Numbered from the stretch's first letter, positions 33,120 to 45,440 are shown. The stretch: DNA of 64,000 bases from Siphonodentalium dalli (GCA_032622095.1 CP136066.1:96371319-96435318), one strand, 5' to 3'. Notes: generated by a model not told the origin, from the letters alone. Made by a program: numbers and translations.

Positions 33120-34257
33120 CTTTCTAAAGAAACTAATTAAAGTGTCAATGACACTGTAGCTCAACTTGGATGTGGGATAATTCATAAAGAGATATATATA
33201 TCAAATAAAATCCAAGATGGCTGCTGGTGGCCATGTTTTCCAATGATATTCTGTCAATGACACTGTAGCTCAACTCAGGTAGGGGAATAATTTAATGGTT
33301 GACAGTAAATGGAGGAATTAGGAAAGGGATGTGGTCTGTCGGGTGTGCCAAAGGATTAAGTGATGCAAAGAGTAAATTCTAAAATGGCCACCGGCGGCCA
33401 TGTTTTCTTGCCGAATGACCCCAAAATGACTCGTTCCCATCTACATGTCAATGTCAACATCCATGACAAATTTCACGAAGATTAAACAAACAGATCGGTC
33501 TATAACCCATGCTAATGCATTTTGTAGAAATATTTAGTCATACAAAGAGTAAAATCCAAAATGGCCATTGGTGGGCATATTTTTTTGCCGAATGACCCCA
33601 AAATGACTCGTTCCCATCAAGAGGTCACCCGATGATCCACATGAAGTTTGGTGATGATCAGATCAGGGATGTGGTATGTAGGGTGTGTCAAAGTATTTAG
33701 TGATGCAAAGAGTAAAATCCAATATGGCTGCTGGCGACCATGTTTTTTGGCCAAATGACCCAAAAATGACTCGTTCCCCCGATGATCCATTTGAAGTTTA
33801 GTGATGATCGGATCAGGGATGTGGTCTGTAGGCTGCGTCAAAGGATTTAGTGATGCAAAGAGTAAAATCCAAGATGGCCACCAGCGACCATGTTTTTTGG
33901 CCAATTGATCCTAAAATGACTCGTTCCCATCTGCATGAAAATGTCAACATTCATGACAATTTTATGATGATCAGACAAACAGTACGGCCTGTAGCCCGCG
34001 CCAATGGATTTAATTTTGAAATCCAAGATGGCCACCAGCGGCCATGTTTTGTGGCCGAATGACCCCAAAATGACTCGTTCCCATCTACATGTCAATGTCA
34101 ACATTCATGACAAATTTCATAAAGATCAGACCAAAGATACGACCTGTAGCCCGCGCCAGAGGAAATTGTGACGGACACACAACAGACACACGCACACGGA
34201 CGATGGACGCCAACCCGTGGCAATAGCTCAAACTTACAAAGTAAGTTGAGCTAAATA
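33120..34257. mobile_element. Pearl/HINE-like element, family C, five to six core repeats
   Basis: Core units of about 150-220 bp share AAATCCAAGATGGCCACCAG, GGCCATGTTTT and GACCCCAAAATGACTCGTTC, repeating from about 33210 to 34080. The end has an (ACAC/GACGG) tract near 34175-34205, then CAATAGCTCAAACTTACAAA with its complement GTAAGTTGAGCTA. Long open frames on both strands across the cores are a by-product of the repeat. A fragment at 34262-34400 belongs to the same family. Confidence 0.8.
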
Positions 34258-34618
34258 TTGATAGCTCTCAACTGGAGGTCACCCCGAAGATCCATATTAA
34301 GTTTGGCTATGATATAATGAGAGATGTGACCTGTAGTATGTGCTAACAGTAATTGTTGATGGCCGCATGGCCCGACGGACAGAAGGTCGACGGAGATTGT
34401 GGGCCAGCACAGAAACACTCAGTAATTTTTCTATTTATAGAATCATAATCCTGTTATGTCGATTCACTTCGAATTGGAAGGAGAAAACGCTTCATCCTGA
34501 TCCTTCCAAAGCTGAGACCTTCTGTTCTCAGGGCAAAATTTTTCAGGCAAACAATTATTTTTGTTTGCACAGAGGTTGCCTGAAATCGAAAATGGTTGAT
34601 CAGTTAACATTAGTGTCT

Positions 34619-34693
34619 GATGATGTGCGTTCAGTCGCTTGTAAGCTCGGATTTAAATACAACTCTGAACTTACAAGCGACCAAACACACATC
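34619..34693 (+). repeat. Compact imperfect hairpin
   Basis: TGATGTGCGTTCAGTCGCTT / AAGCGACCAAACACACATCA, with 12-14 bp perfect pairing at TCGCTTGTAAG / CTTACAAGCGA and a 24-nt loop. A second palindrome, ACACAATATTATATTGTGTG, follows at about 34699. Confidence 0.65.
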
Positions 34694-34886
34694 ACAAGAC
34701 ACAATATTATATTGTGTGTGACCTTCCGTTCTTCCTTTGATTTTTTTCTAAAATGTTGGTTTATTCACTTATGACAGACCACGATAGAGAGGCTAACATA
34801 TTTAATAACTAACTGTTTTCCTGTCGATATCAAAAGTTGTTCAAATAGCGATTGTCGAAATATAAGACTCAATGGTCTGTCATTTA

Positions 34887-34979
34887 CAGAATGAGGTCCC
34901 CAGAGGGTAAATTTAGTGACGCTATCCTGCAAGATGGGCTACCATCACCAAATTCACCCTCTGGGAACTTATTTCTGCT
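34887..34979. repeat. Fold-back repeat family G, copy 2
   Basis: CAGAATGAGGTCCCCAGAGG and GTAAATTTAGTGACGCTA pair with TACCATCACCAAATTCACCC and TCTGGGAACTTATTTCTG. Confidence 0.7.
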
Positions 34980-35069
34980 TAGGTCTCAACTGCTATGGGA
35001 GTCACCTAGGATCAGATTGAATTTACTTAGTTGAAGTTGGTGATTTCCCCAATTAGTCACCTTGATTAT

Positions 35070-38000
35070 ATTATACTAGCAGGTTAGCCCGCCACCGGCG
35101 GCGTTTGTCCGAAACATGACATTTTAAAAATTATTTTGTTTTTATTTATATTGTAATTTTTTTTATTTTTTTTTAAATATTAATTTAATGTTTTTTAAAT
35201 ATAATTTATGTTTTTTTTAATTTTTTTAATTTTAGTTTTGTTTTAATTCTGCCTTTTTAAATTTTTTTTTAATTAAATTTTTTTAATTAATTCTTTTACC
35301 TGATTTGACCTTGAATTGATCATTTTCAAGGTCAAGGTCAGGTCGGGTGACAATTTAACCCGTCCATGACACTTCCCGTAGACACCAAGTTTGAGCTCAA
35401 TCGGTCCGAGTCTATAAAGGACACACACACATATATCATTTGTGGGTACCCGTTTCAAGGTGAAGATCACCTCAGGCGGAAAAACTTACCCGATAAAAAT
35501 CTCCCCCGTTCCTTGGAACTCCTAAGTACGAAATTAAGTACAAAATTTCGCCTCGAGACGGTCAATGGAGCCGTTTTTATACTCGTCGTGTATATAGACG
35601 CTCAGTACGATAACATTGTATTGAATTGAAAACAAACGCTTCCCGTCGTGAAATCATCTCTCTGCATAATATTTCGAGGGATAAAATTGCATTGAATTGA
35701 AAACAAAACGCTTCCCGTCGTGAAAATCTCTCTGCATAATATTTCGAGCGACAGGCTACAATCTCTCTGCAGATGCTAATAACGTTGAATGGTAAATAAA
35801 CGCTCTTTATAGCGATGCGTCAAAAACAAACGCTCATTAAATTATGACTTGATTAACCACCGCGGTGCCGATTGCGGTGATTTGGGAAGGGAGCTTCTCC
35901 AAAATGCTGCAACGACGATTCCCGTGGGTTTTTACATTTAGATGGGAAGTTTGAACTCAATCGAGCGAACCGTTTTCGATTCTATGAAGTACATATATAT
36001 ATATATACGGAAGTCTCAAAATATATAGTACTAGTAGGTTAGCCCGCCACCGGCGGCGTTTGTCCGAAACATGACATTTTAATATTATTTTAATGTTTTT
36101 TAAATGTAATATATTTTTTTTCTGAATTTTTGCAGAAACATGACATTTTTTTAATTATTTTGTTTTTATTTATATTTTTTTTTAATTTTAACATGACATT
36201 TTAATATTATTTTAATGTTTTTTAAATGTAATATATTTGTTTTCTGAATTTTTTCCAAAACATAACAGAAAAATGACATTTTTTTAATTATTTGGTTTTT
36301 ATTTATATATTTTTTTAATTTTAATATTAATTTAATGTTTTTTAAATTTAATTTATGTATTTTTTCTATTTTTTAATATTTAATTCTTTTTTATAATTTA
36401 ATTGTTTTTTTTATTGTTAATTTTTTTTGTTTCTGGCAGAAATTTCCGATGAATCCCCCTTCCTAGGAACGACTTTCAATGAGTTAATTCATGGTACCCG
36501 TCCTAAACATTTCGAGCGATAACGTTTTGTTGAATCCCGTAACGTTTTGTTGAATTGTAAACATGTCCCCCGTTCCTAGGAACGACAGGCAATCTCTCTG
36601 CATAATATTTCGAGCTATTTCGAGCGATAACGTTCACGGTTGATGTCGAATCCGGTATTGCATTGAAAACAAACGCTTCTCTCTCTGCATAATATTTCGA
36701 GCGATAACATTGCATTGAATTGCCCGTCATACAGATAAGTAGATAGCGAAAACGACGCTCTTTATATAGATACTGCGGAAAACTAACGCTCTTTATATAT
36801 CAACGCTATTAACCCCGAAGTGCTGATTGCGATACGAAATTGTGAGTGTTGGTTTGTAACCGGGATTTCTGAGAAGCATTATGCCTATAACTACCCCCCC
36901 CTAAGCCCTGACCTAAGTGTCATACATACTATAACAATGATGTTGTAAGAGTACTACATCCAATAAATCTCCCCACATAGGAAATGCACTCAATGTTCCT
37001 GTATAACTCTGCAGATGCTAATAACGTTGAATGGGAAACAGACGCTCTTTATAGAGATGCGTCAAAAACAAACGCTCATTAAATAATCACTTGATTAACC
37101 CCCGCCGTGCCTTTGCGGTGATTTGGGAGTGGATAAAGGGTGCTGAGCTTCTCCAAAACGCGACCACGACGATTCCCGTGGGATTTTACCTTTAGATAGG
37201 AAGTTTGGTCCTGATCGGTCAACCCGTTTTCGATTCTATGAAGTACATACATATATATATACGAAGTCTCAAAATATATAGTATAGACTAGCAGGTTAGT
37301 CCGCCACTGGCGGCATTCGTCCCATGGCTTTGTTCGAAAAAGCAATTGCAACAGGTTCCGAGACACTTGTGCTGCATTTGCACCAAATTTCGGCAATAGT
37401 CAGAAACATGACAATTTTAATTTAATTTTTTGTTTTTCAATGAGTTAATTGTTTTGTTTTTCAATGAGTTAATTGTGCTTTTTTAATTTTGGAATTTAAT
37501 TTTTTGTTTTTCAATTTTACCCGATTTATTTTTGTTTTTCAAGGAGTTAATTGTGCCTATTTAATTTTGTTTTTCAATTTTACCCGATTTTTTTTTGTTT
37601 TTCAATAAACCCGTCCATGACACTTCCCGTATTTAGCAAGTTTGAGCTCAATCGGTTCGAGTCTATAAAGGACACACAAATATATATGACACTTCCCGTA
37701 GGTAGCAAGTTTGAGCTCAATCGGCATTCCCTGGAATTTCCCAGTCACCAACGCGGCGTAATTTTGGTACATATATAGAGACCAATTGTCCATCGGCTGT
37801 CATGTGTAATAAAGATGTCTTATAAGCCGACATTGCCGTGGGGATGCCCGTTCCTACACACGTTTTCGATTCTATGAAGTACCCACATATATACACACAC
37901 ATATATATATATATATACAGGAGTCTAAAATTATATAGTAGATTGGCAGATTCCAGTAGCTTTATAACGGTATATTTGGGGAGAAATCTGATGCTATATT

Positions 38001-38543
38001 CGTGATTATCTGGGATGATTTCGGTATATACTGTAAAAACAAAGCGCGCCATCCGTGCTCGCAGGGAATAAATTTCGAGCGATAACGTTTTAGTAAATAC
38101 GAAATTGTGAGTGTTGGTTTGTAACCGGGATTTCTGAGAAGCATTATGCCTATAACTACCCCCCCCAAGCCCTGACCTAAGTGTCATACATACTATAACA
38201 ATGATGTTGTAAGAGCTCCAATAAATTTCCCCGCATAGGCAAGCACTCAACGTTCCCGTATAACTCTGCAGATGCTAATAACGTTGAATGGGAAACAGAC
38301 GCTCTTTATAGAGATGCGTAAAAAAACAAACGCTCATTAAATAATCACTTGATTAACCCACGCCATGCCTTTGCGGTGATTTGAGATTGGAGAACGGGTG
38401 CTCTTGAGCTTCTCTAAACCGCGACCACGGTCGTGTCGGTGGGATTTGACACTTACATAGGAAGTTTGAGCTCAATCTTTACACGCGTTTTGGATTCTAT
38501 GAAGTACCCATATATATACGAAGTCTCAAAATATATAGTATAG
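35070..38543. repeat. Three tandem 1.0-1.26 kb units (GGTTAGCCCGCCACCGGCGG family)
   Basis: Units begin with GCAGGTTAGCCCGCCACCGG at about 35080, 36030 and 37290. They end with CGATTCTATGAAGTAC, a (TA)n run and GTCTCAAAATATATAGTA at about 36026, 37283 and 38543. Units two and three also share an internal block (GTAACCGGGATTTCTGAGAA to CAATGATGTTGTAAGAG). CAAGTTTGAGCTCAATCGG occurs repeatedly, as in the 3' ends of several LINE/SINE families. Heavily T-rich tracts fill 35140-36440. No protein domain was seen. Confidence 0.7.
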
Positions 38544-38660
38544 ATAGATTGCATTTTATCTTCTGCAAATTAGAAGAAATAGAAACTTTCCAGAAGGGAA
38601 AAACTGACTAAAACAATGTTAATTTTAGACTATAGATACTTCCAAGAAAATGAGTCCTAA

Positions 38661-38753
38661 GCAGAATGAGGTCCCAAGAAGGTTAATTTGGAGATGCTAG
38701 CCTGCTATGTGAGATAGAATCACTAAATTCACCCTCTGGTGACCTCCCTCTGC
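38661..38753. repeat. Fold-back repeat family G, copy 3 (diverged)
   Basis: GCAGAATGAGGTCCCAAGAA at the left and ATTCACCCTCTGGTGACCTC at the right. Pairing is weaker than in the other copies. Confidence 0.55.
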
Positions 38754-38850
38754 ACATGACAGACGTAATATTTGCAGGCTTGCCAGTGCCTGCAAAGAAT
38801 TTCGCTACTGGTGAAAATTTGATAGTCTAGGCTATTATGGGTGAATTCTA

Positions 38851-39024
38851 CAGTAATGCTCTAATTAATCGACTCCCTAACTACAGCAGAATTATGGGTA
38901 ACTTTTCAGGATTTAGTCGGAGAGCTTTCCGATGAATGGCAACAAGCCATATTTCCAACTAAATCCTGAAAAGTTACCCATAATTCTGCTGTGGTTAGGG
39001 AGTCGATTAATTAGAGCATTACTG
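38851..39024. mobile_element. Tc1/mariner-like hairpin MITE, family M, beside a TRAF exon
   Basis: Inverted ends CAGTAATGCTCTAATTAATC and GATTAATTAGAGCATTACTG are flanked by TA on both sides. Arms through GCAGAATTATGGGTAACTTT and AAAGTTACCCATAATTCTGC are almost perfectly complementary. It ends 23 nt downstream of the TRAF coiled-coil exon border at 39048. Confidence 0.9.
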
Positions 39025-39047
39025 TACATATGGCATTATGCCCTTAC

Positions 39048-39161
39048 CTTAATATCTTTTATACCGTTCTTTTGTTTATCATTCTCTCGTTTCTGATCGT
39101 CAAATGCTTTCTGGATGCTGTTCAATTGAACTTTCAAGTTGTCTCTCTCCGACACGATTTC
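39048..39161 (-). CDS. TRAF3-like: TRAF3-like adaptor, coiled-coil exon
   Basis: A 114-nt, phase-0 exon bounded by GATATTCACAG (acceptor, exon from 39161) and AAG/GTAAGG (donor, exon to 39048). It reads EIVSERDNLKVQLNSIQKAF, then DDQKRENDKQKNGIKDIK. This is a charged heptad pattern typical of the TRAF stalk. It joins in phase to the preceding exon (RHIQ) and to the next (IKMVTQTEK). The exon alone is not family-diagnostic. Position, strand, phase and coil character place it in the TRAF gene. Confidence 0.85.
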
Positions 39162-39240
39162 CTGTGAATATCAAATAAAATGTTATTGTGCAATTATAAA
39201 TACAGCGATTGTACCAATTTTGGTACAGATCAAATAATCC

Positions 39241-39905
39241 AACAAGACAGTCAATGACTGTGGGGGTCGCTCACCAGACTGCAAAGACTGATAAGACTGG
39301 GACTCTGGAGACAACAACAGTCAGAACTTTTCATAATCACTTTAAACGAAGTAGATATCTAAAGAGTTAAATCTAAAACAAAAAATTTGGAGTTATGTCC
39401 CTGGCCCCGTCCACATTTGACCAAGTGACCTGATTTGAACAAATCTGAACCCCAGTCACCCAAGGATCCTTCATACCAAATATGAACCCATATAGCCTGA
39501 TGGTATTTGAGAAGAAGTCACTGTAAGGATACTATGGAGGGAAAGAGTTATGGCCCTGGCTTCGCAACTATTTCAAGTGAACTCATTTGAACAAATCGGA
39601 ATGTGAGTCACCTAGGGAACATCCACACCAAATATGAAACCATTCGGTCTTATTGTTCTGAAGATGTTTAAAAGAATTACTATGGTGGGAAAGAGTTATG
39701 GCCCTGGCTTCGCAACTATTTGACCCAGTGACCACATTTGAACAAATCTGAATGAGAATCACCTAGGGAACATCCACACCAAATATGAACCCATTTGGTC
39801 TTATGGTTCCAGAGGAGAAGATGTTCAAATAATTGTTGTTGGACGGATGGATGGACAGACGATGGACGGACGAGGAGTGATGACTATAGCTCCGCCAGAG
39901 CACAG
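39241..39905. mobile_element. Pearl/HINE-like element, family A, three core repeats
   Basis: It starts AACAAGACAGTCAATGACTG. Core units at about 39395, 39550 and 39700 share CCCTGGCTTCGCAACTATTT, CATTTGAACAAATC and CCACACCAAATATGAACCCA. A (GGAT/GGAC)n tract lies at 39840-39870 and the end begins with the usual GAGGAGTGATGACTATAGCT. Confidence 0.8.
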
Positions 39906-40009
39906 GTAAGGTGGCTGGTTGATAATTAAATCTCTTATCTCCGCCCCTATTTGAACAAACGTGAATCCCCATCTATGAGATCCATTCATTTGGTAATTTC
40001 AGACATTAG

Positions 40010-40435
40010 ATTTTAAGAGTTGAACTGAACTGATTTTCCTAAAATGACCCCAAATCTGAAAAAATCTAAACCCCAGTCACCGAAGGACCATCCATACCAA
40101 ACATAATCTAAATATTCCAGATGGTTCTTGAGAAGAAATTGTTTTAAGAATTACTATGGAAGGAAAGAGTTATTATGGCCCTGACTTCTCACCTATTTGA
40201 CCTGATGAACTCATTTGAACAAATCTGAATGTGAGTCACCTGGGGGACATCCACACCTAAATATATAAACCCATTTGGTCTTTAATATGTATCTGGAGAA
40301 GAAAACAATTGATGGACGGATAGAGACATAATGACAGATGGATGGATGGGAGAACAGTCTGACATAGAGACTGACAAATTCAATCCAATATACCCCCCAA
40401 GTTTTCTTTGCAAAATCAGGGTATAATGAGTTCAA
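40010..40435. mobile_element. Pearl/HINE-like element, family A variant
   Basis: Two diverged core units (AAAATCTAAACCCCAGTCAC; CTCATTTGAACAAATCTGAA), a GATGGATGGATGGG tract near 40338, and an end hairpin TATACCCCCCAAG / GCAAAATCAGGGTATA. Confidence 0.65.
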
Positions 40436-40500
40436 CTGGATACTGGTGGTTAAGAACATAATATTCGAACAGACAAGCCTGAACATAGTGTCTGACATTT

Positions 40501-42025
40501 GCAGAATGAGGTCCCCAAAGGGTGAATTTAATGACAATCCTGCAATGCGGGCTAGCATCACCAAATTCACCCTCTGGGGACCTCATTCTGTGTAGGCCTC
40601 AACTGCTATGTGAGACATAGCATTAGATTGAAGTTCTCCAGTTAAAGTTGGTGATGTGCACCCATTGGGCACCTCAATTATGCAATTTATATTCACAAAT
40701 TAGGGGATATAGAAACTAAACAGAAGGGCTAAAGTAAGTAAAAATGTCAATTTAAGTGCCTATATACTTCCCAGAAGATGAGGCCTAAGCAGAATGAGGA
40801 CCCTGGCTAGTGTATTTGGTGATGCTAGACTGCTGTGCAGGGTAGCATAACTAAATTCACCCTCTGGGGACCTCATTCTGCAAATGCCAGATAGAAGACA
40901 AATTTAATCCAATATATACCCCCCCCCCCACATTTTTCTTTGAATATTAGTCGTATGATTTCATCTGGATAAGTGGTGATTAAAACAATAATATGAAATG
41001 GCCAAACCTGAATTTAGTATGTCTGACATTTGCAGAATTAGGTCCCAAAAATGTGGATTTAATGACAATATTCTGTAAGGCAGGCTAGCATCACCAAATT
41101 CATCCTCAATCTGATTAGGCCTCAATGGCCAATAAAACCAAGGAACAGATTGAAGTCCTACAGTTGAAGTTGGTGATACACACCCATTGAGCACCTCAAT
41201 TATGCATTTTATCTTCTGCAAATTAGGGGGACATTGAAACTGAACAGGTGGAAAAAAGTTACTAAATCAATGAAGTCCTACAGTTGAAGTTGGTGATACA
41301 CACCCATTGAGCACCTCAATTATGCATTTTATCTTCTGCAAACAGGTGGAAAAAGTGACTAAATCAAACTGTCAATTTGATACTTAGGATACTTCCCAGA
41401 AGATGAGGACTAAGCACAATTAGGTCCCTGGCGGGTGTATTTGGTGATGCTAGCATGCTGTATGGGGTAGCAACACTAAATTCACCATCTGGGGACCTCA
41501 CTATGTAAATGTCAGACACACTATTTCCAGACTTGAAGAAATCAAAGCCATTCACAGTATCATTGAATGTCAGTCATCACATAACAATGGAAGCACCAGT
41601 TTGTTGTTAAATTGCTACAGATATGTTTAGATTAGAATAATACATGTCATCTGGCCAGTTTATATAATTAATGACCTGTACCTTTACAGATATATATGCC
41701 TCTGTGGTGAGAAGAGGTATTAAATTGAGAGGTGATATGGCTTGGAAGGGATGTTGGTTGATGGCAGGGTTGGGCCTGGGCCATGTGGGAGGGGTGGGTG
41801 GAATGTTTCCATAATTTCATTAAAGAGTAAAGTTTCATAACTCTGCAGATGTTATATATAATGGTGTCACTTTTTTCAAATTTTAAAACATGTTTAAAAA
41901 AAATTGTCCCAGAAGATGAGGCCTAAGCAGAATAAGGTAATTGAGGGTGTATTTGGTGATGCTAGCCTGCTGTATGGGGTAGCAACACTAAATTCACCAT
42001 CTGGGGACTTCATTCTGCAAATGTC
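40501..42025. repeat. Cluster of five fold-back repeats, family G
   Basis: Copies lie at about 40501-40590, 40790-40881, 41033-41110, 41414-41511 and 41925-42022. The common form pairs GCAGAATGAGGTCCCCAGAG with CTCTGGGGACCTCATTCTGC, and GGTGAATTTAGTGATGCTAG with CTAGCATCACCAAATTCACC. Each copy is followed by a shared spacer with GAAGTTGGTGATACACACCC. One spacer segment is exactly duplicated (about 41150-41222 and 41270-41342). Confidence 0.8.
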
Positions 42026-42409
42026 AGACACACTATGTCCAGGCTTGGATAAATGAACAATGGACTATTCCTTGTAGACTCTGGTAGAATAGTTGTTTAG
42101 CTAATGTCATGTCTTGTAATGACAGATGGTAAACTGGTCTGAAGCAAGCAGTCTTAGCAAGAGTATCGGGTGACCACACTATGATAAATTGGCTTTTTCA
42201 ATAATACAGGCTTCAGTGTTCTCTTAAAAATTAATAGTGCATAGCAAAGAGGTGTGAATTATAAAGGGCCATAACTCTGTTAAAATATATCGGATCAAAC
42301 CCATATTTTAACTTGATCTGTATATAAGTGTCAAATTCATATACCAAATTTGGTGTTGATCAGATGAAAAATGTTTGAGTAATCCTGTCTTGGATGAATT
42401 CTATATCAA

Positions 42410-43092
42410 AACAAGAGTGGAAGGGGTTAAATAAACAATACCAAAATCCATACAGATGAAGAACATGCTAAGAAAAATCTAGGTAAGAAATATGAGGCTG
42501 TGATGTGTCCTAAACAAAAATTAAAGGTCAAAATGCAAAAATTTAATTTTTTGTTTTTAAAGTTATGTCCCTGGCTCTGCCCCTATTTGACCCAGTGACC
42601 CCATTTGAACAAATCTGAACCCCAGTCACCCAAGGTATCTCTGTACCAAATATAAGCTAAATCGGCCAAATATTTTTTGTAGAAGAAGTCATTGTAAGAA
42701 TTACTATGAGTTATGGCCCTGGTTTCTCAACTAATTGACCGGGTGACCTCATTTGAACAAATCTGAACACCAGTGACCCAAGGACCCTCCATACCAAATA
42801 TTAGCTAAATCGGCCCAATGGTTATGAACAAGAAGTCCGTAAGAATTACTATGGAGGAATAGAGTTATGGCCCTGGCTTCGCAACTATTTGACCCAGTGA
42901 CCTCATTTGAACAAATCTGAATGAGAGTCACCTAGGGAACATCCACACCAAATATGAACCAATTCGGTATGATGGTTTCAGAGGAGAAGATGTTTAAAAA
43001 AAAGTTTGACGGACGGACGGACAGACGGACGGACGACAGACGAGGAGTGATGACTATAGCTCCACCGGAGACTTCGTCTCAGGTGAGCTAAA
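42410..43092. mobile_element. Pearl/HINE-like element, family A, three core repeats
   Basis: The left part is AAACAAGAGTGGAAGGGG. Cores at about 42560, 42715 and 42870 share CTGAACCCCAGTCACCCAAG-like and CCCTGGCTTCGCAACTATTT sequences. (GACG)n lies at 43010-43035. The terminal hairpin CCACCGGAGACTTCGTCTCA ends GTGAGCTAAAAA at 43092. Confidence 0.85.
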
Positions 43093-43470
43093 AAGGAGTT
43101 ATCGGTCAGAAATTGAATAAGGACTGTAAATCATGTAATAATAATTGGGACGGAATCCATATTCAAACTTGGCCCTGTATTTTTAGCTGGACAACACACT
43201 TACCAACATTTGTTCAGATCAAATATCCAAACTTTAGTTGTAGGTCAGAAACCAAAAATGTTAACATACAGACACACTGATGGACGAACGGACAGACTGT
43301 AATACAACCGTATTCCAACGGGTGTGTAATAAATGAAATAATATAAGCTCGGATACAATAACAGAATTGCAAAAAATTTCGAAGTTGAAAAAGGTGAATA
43401 ATTCCACTAAAATATGTCAGATGGACCAGGATGGACATCATAATTGCAGGTGTACAGGTTCCCATGGTAC
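43093..43470. repeat. Pearl-like fragments of two families
   Basis: GGAGTTATCGGTCAGAAATT to GACGAACGGACAGACTG matches the unit at 25580-25745. GTACAGGTTCCCATGGTAC at the right belongs to the family at 10980-11410. Confidence 0.6.
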
Positions 43471-43472
43471 TG

Positions 43473-44620
43473 CAGTAATGCTCTAAATAAACGACTCCTT
43501 AACCACAGTTAAAAAGAGTAGGATATGTCTATTAATATGGCACACAGGGGTCATAGGCCCCTCCGATGCTGAATAAACGCTAGGGTCACGGCTTTTGAAA
43601 ACTGGAGTGATATTTGCATTTTCCATTCACTTGGATAATAACTATGAAGACATGAGCAAGGGGTTCACACAGAGATAAAGCACAATATTTTAATACGCGG
43701 GGGCTAATTTTGTCTGGGCCACAAGCTTTAGATATTTTAAGATTTTTAAGAGCATTGTAAACATCGGTTGTCGACATTTCTACCTCACTTATTGCTATAT
43801 AAGAATTAGAATTTAGAGGAATATAGTTCAGGTTTATGTCATACGATGAATCATCACCTTTCGATATTTGGCAAAAATATTCATTCAAGGTGTTCGCTTT
43901 ATCAGAGGGTGAAACCATATGACAGTTGTCAGACAGAAGTGGGTGTATGGCTTTGCGATTGTTTTGGAAAAGAATTTTCTGTAAATTTTTCCACCAGGTT
44001 GATTTATCATAGTTTATATCATTTAAACTGTGGTCAATTTTTGTGTCATAATCAGACTTCGCTATTCTCACGGCGTGTACACACTGGTTGCGCACAGTGT
44101 GAATGTTTGCCCAAGAAGTCGAGGAATTAGTGCGTTTCGCTTTTTTATGTAGCCTATTGCGTTTGCGCATTAGTTTCTTTATGCTACATATAAGCCAAGG
44201 GGGGACATCCTTTTTTATAGGAACAGTTTTACTTGGAATATATTTAGTGCAGACATTTTGGAAGAATTCTGTTAAATGGTTGGTAATCATAGTCAAATTA
44301 TGATCAGAATGACTGCTTCTAAAATCCCAATTGAGGAAGGTAGTATTCATGGCTTCATAATCCGCTTTGTCGTAATACCAGATATGTCTTTTTGTCGACG
44401 ATTGATTCGATAAGGGTAGCTCGATGTTGAGCGTAACTGGTGAATGGTACCGAACGCGGTCCCCATGATTCAGTTGGAAATATGGCTTGTTGCCATTCAT
44501 CGGAAAGCTCTCGGAGAGAGCTTTCCGATGAATGGCAACAAGCCATATTTCTGACTTAATCCTGAAAAATTACCCATAATTCTGCAGTGGTTAATGAGTC
44601 GATTATTTAGGGCATTACTG
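43473..44620. mobile_element. Family M hairpin MITE split by a LINE insertion
   Basis: The left end CAGTAATGCTCTAAATAAAC to CTCCTTAACCACAG (43473-43509) and the right arm (TTGGAAATATGGCTTGTTGC from about 44470 to GGGCATTACTG at 44620) belong to one MITE. About 0.95 kb of LINE sequence lies between them, and a short piece of the left arm has been lost at the junction. Confidence 0.8.
43555..44467 (-). pseudogene. Non-LTR retrotransposon ORF2 fragment (endonuclease end to RT start)
   Basis: The minus-strand frame reads HIWYYDKADYEAMNTTFLNW, then YIPSKTVPIKKDVPPW, IRNxLxxK-like KLMRKRNRLHKKAKR, WKNLQKILFQNNRK, LNEYFCQISKG and LKISKACGPDKISPRVLKYC. This is the standard order between the APE endonuclease and the first RT motifs of Jockey/CR1-type LINEs (K..GPD.I.P..L). 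It breaks by frameshift after LAHVF, just before the usual (F)NxSLxxGxxPxxWK motif, whose remains (ITPVFKSRDPS) follow in another frame. Truncated at both ends and dead. Confidence 0.85.
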
Positions 44621-45019
44621 TAAATATCTGCGAAGTTTCAAACAAGAAATTCAATTAATTGAGAAAAAACACCCACTGTCCTGAGTGGTATTGATAAGCT
44701 ATTGGGGGGGTCTACCTCTTCGCATTGCAAAATAACATGAATGACACCAACAGCTTGAATGTGAGAATAACCCACCATATATGTGCTTAAGTTTCTCAAT
44801 TGATGACTGATGTACATATACACTACACACAAATAGTAATAACAATTAACGTTGTGATTTTGAAACTAACCATGCTAGAATATTGACGGTAAGGTGGTAT
44901 TAACTACTACGAGCACTATTAATAATAATAGTACTATTCTTTTATAATATATGTGGGCATGATGTATGGAAATATTAAAGGACAAACCAATAGTTACAAT
45001 ACAATTATAACTTTTTTTC

Positions 45020-45440
45020 TTAATTAAACGCAAGAGGGATATTCCTTATTGCGCTTATAAGTCAATAAGGGAATAAGGGAATCTCTATTGTGCTTAAGCG
45101 CAATAAGGGAATATTTAATTGCGCGTAAGTGCAATGAAGAATATTCAAATTGCGCTGATAAAGCCCAATAATGAATCTCTTAAGGAATAATATATTATAT
45201 ATAGTACCGTACATAAACTCCTTATAATTCAGGTGATGTAGTCCATCTCCATGGCACAATGGGTGGAACAAATATAGGATTATTCTACTATTTGCAGAAG
45301 GGTGATCTATTGAGAGAGATATTAATTTTTTTTAAGTGCAATGGGAAGTAATTGCGGTTAAGCGTAATAAGGAATGTCTTATTGCATTCTCATTGGGCTT
45401 AAGCGCAATTAGAGATTCCTTAAGTTATTGCGGTTAATCG
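45020..45440. repeat. Degenerate GCGCAATAAGG repeats, mixed orientation
   Basis: Short units such as CTTAAGCGCAATAAGGGAAT, its inverse and GCGGTTAAGCGTAATAAGG recur about ten times at irregular spacing. No gene is visible. 44621-45019 shows nothing else. Confidence 0.6.

Noticed and set aside
33617-34104. Overlapping minus-strand frames of 85-95 codons
   Set aside because: They are read-through of family C core repeats, with no domain similarity.
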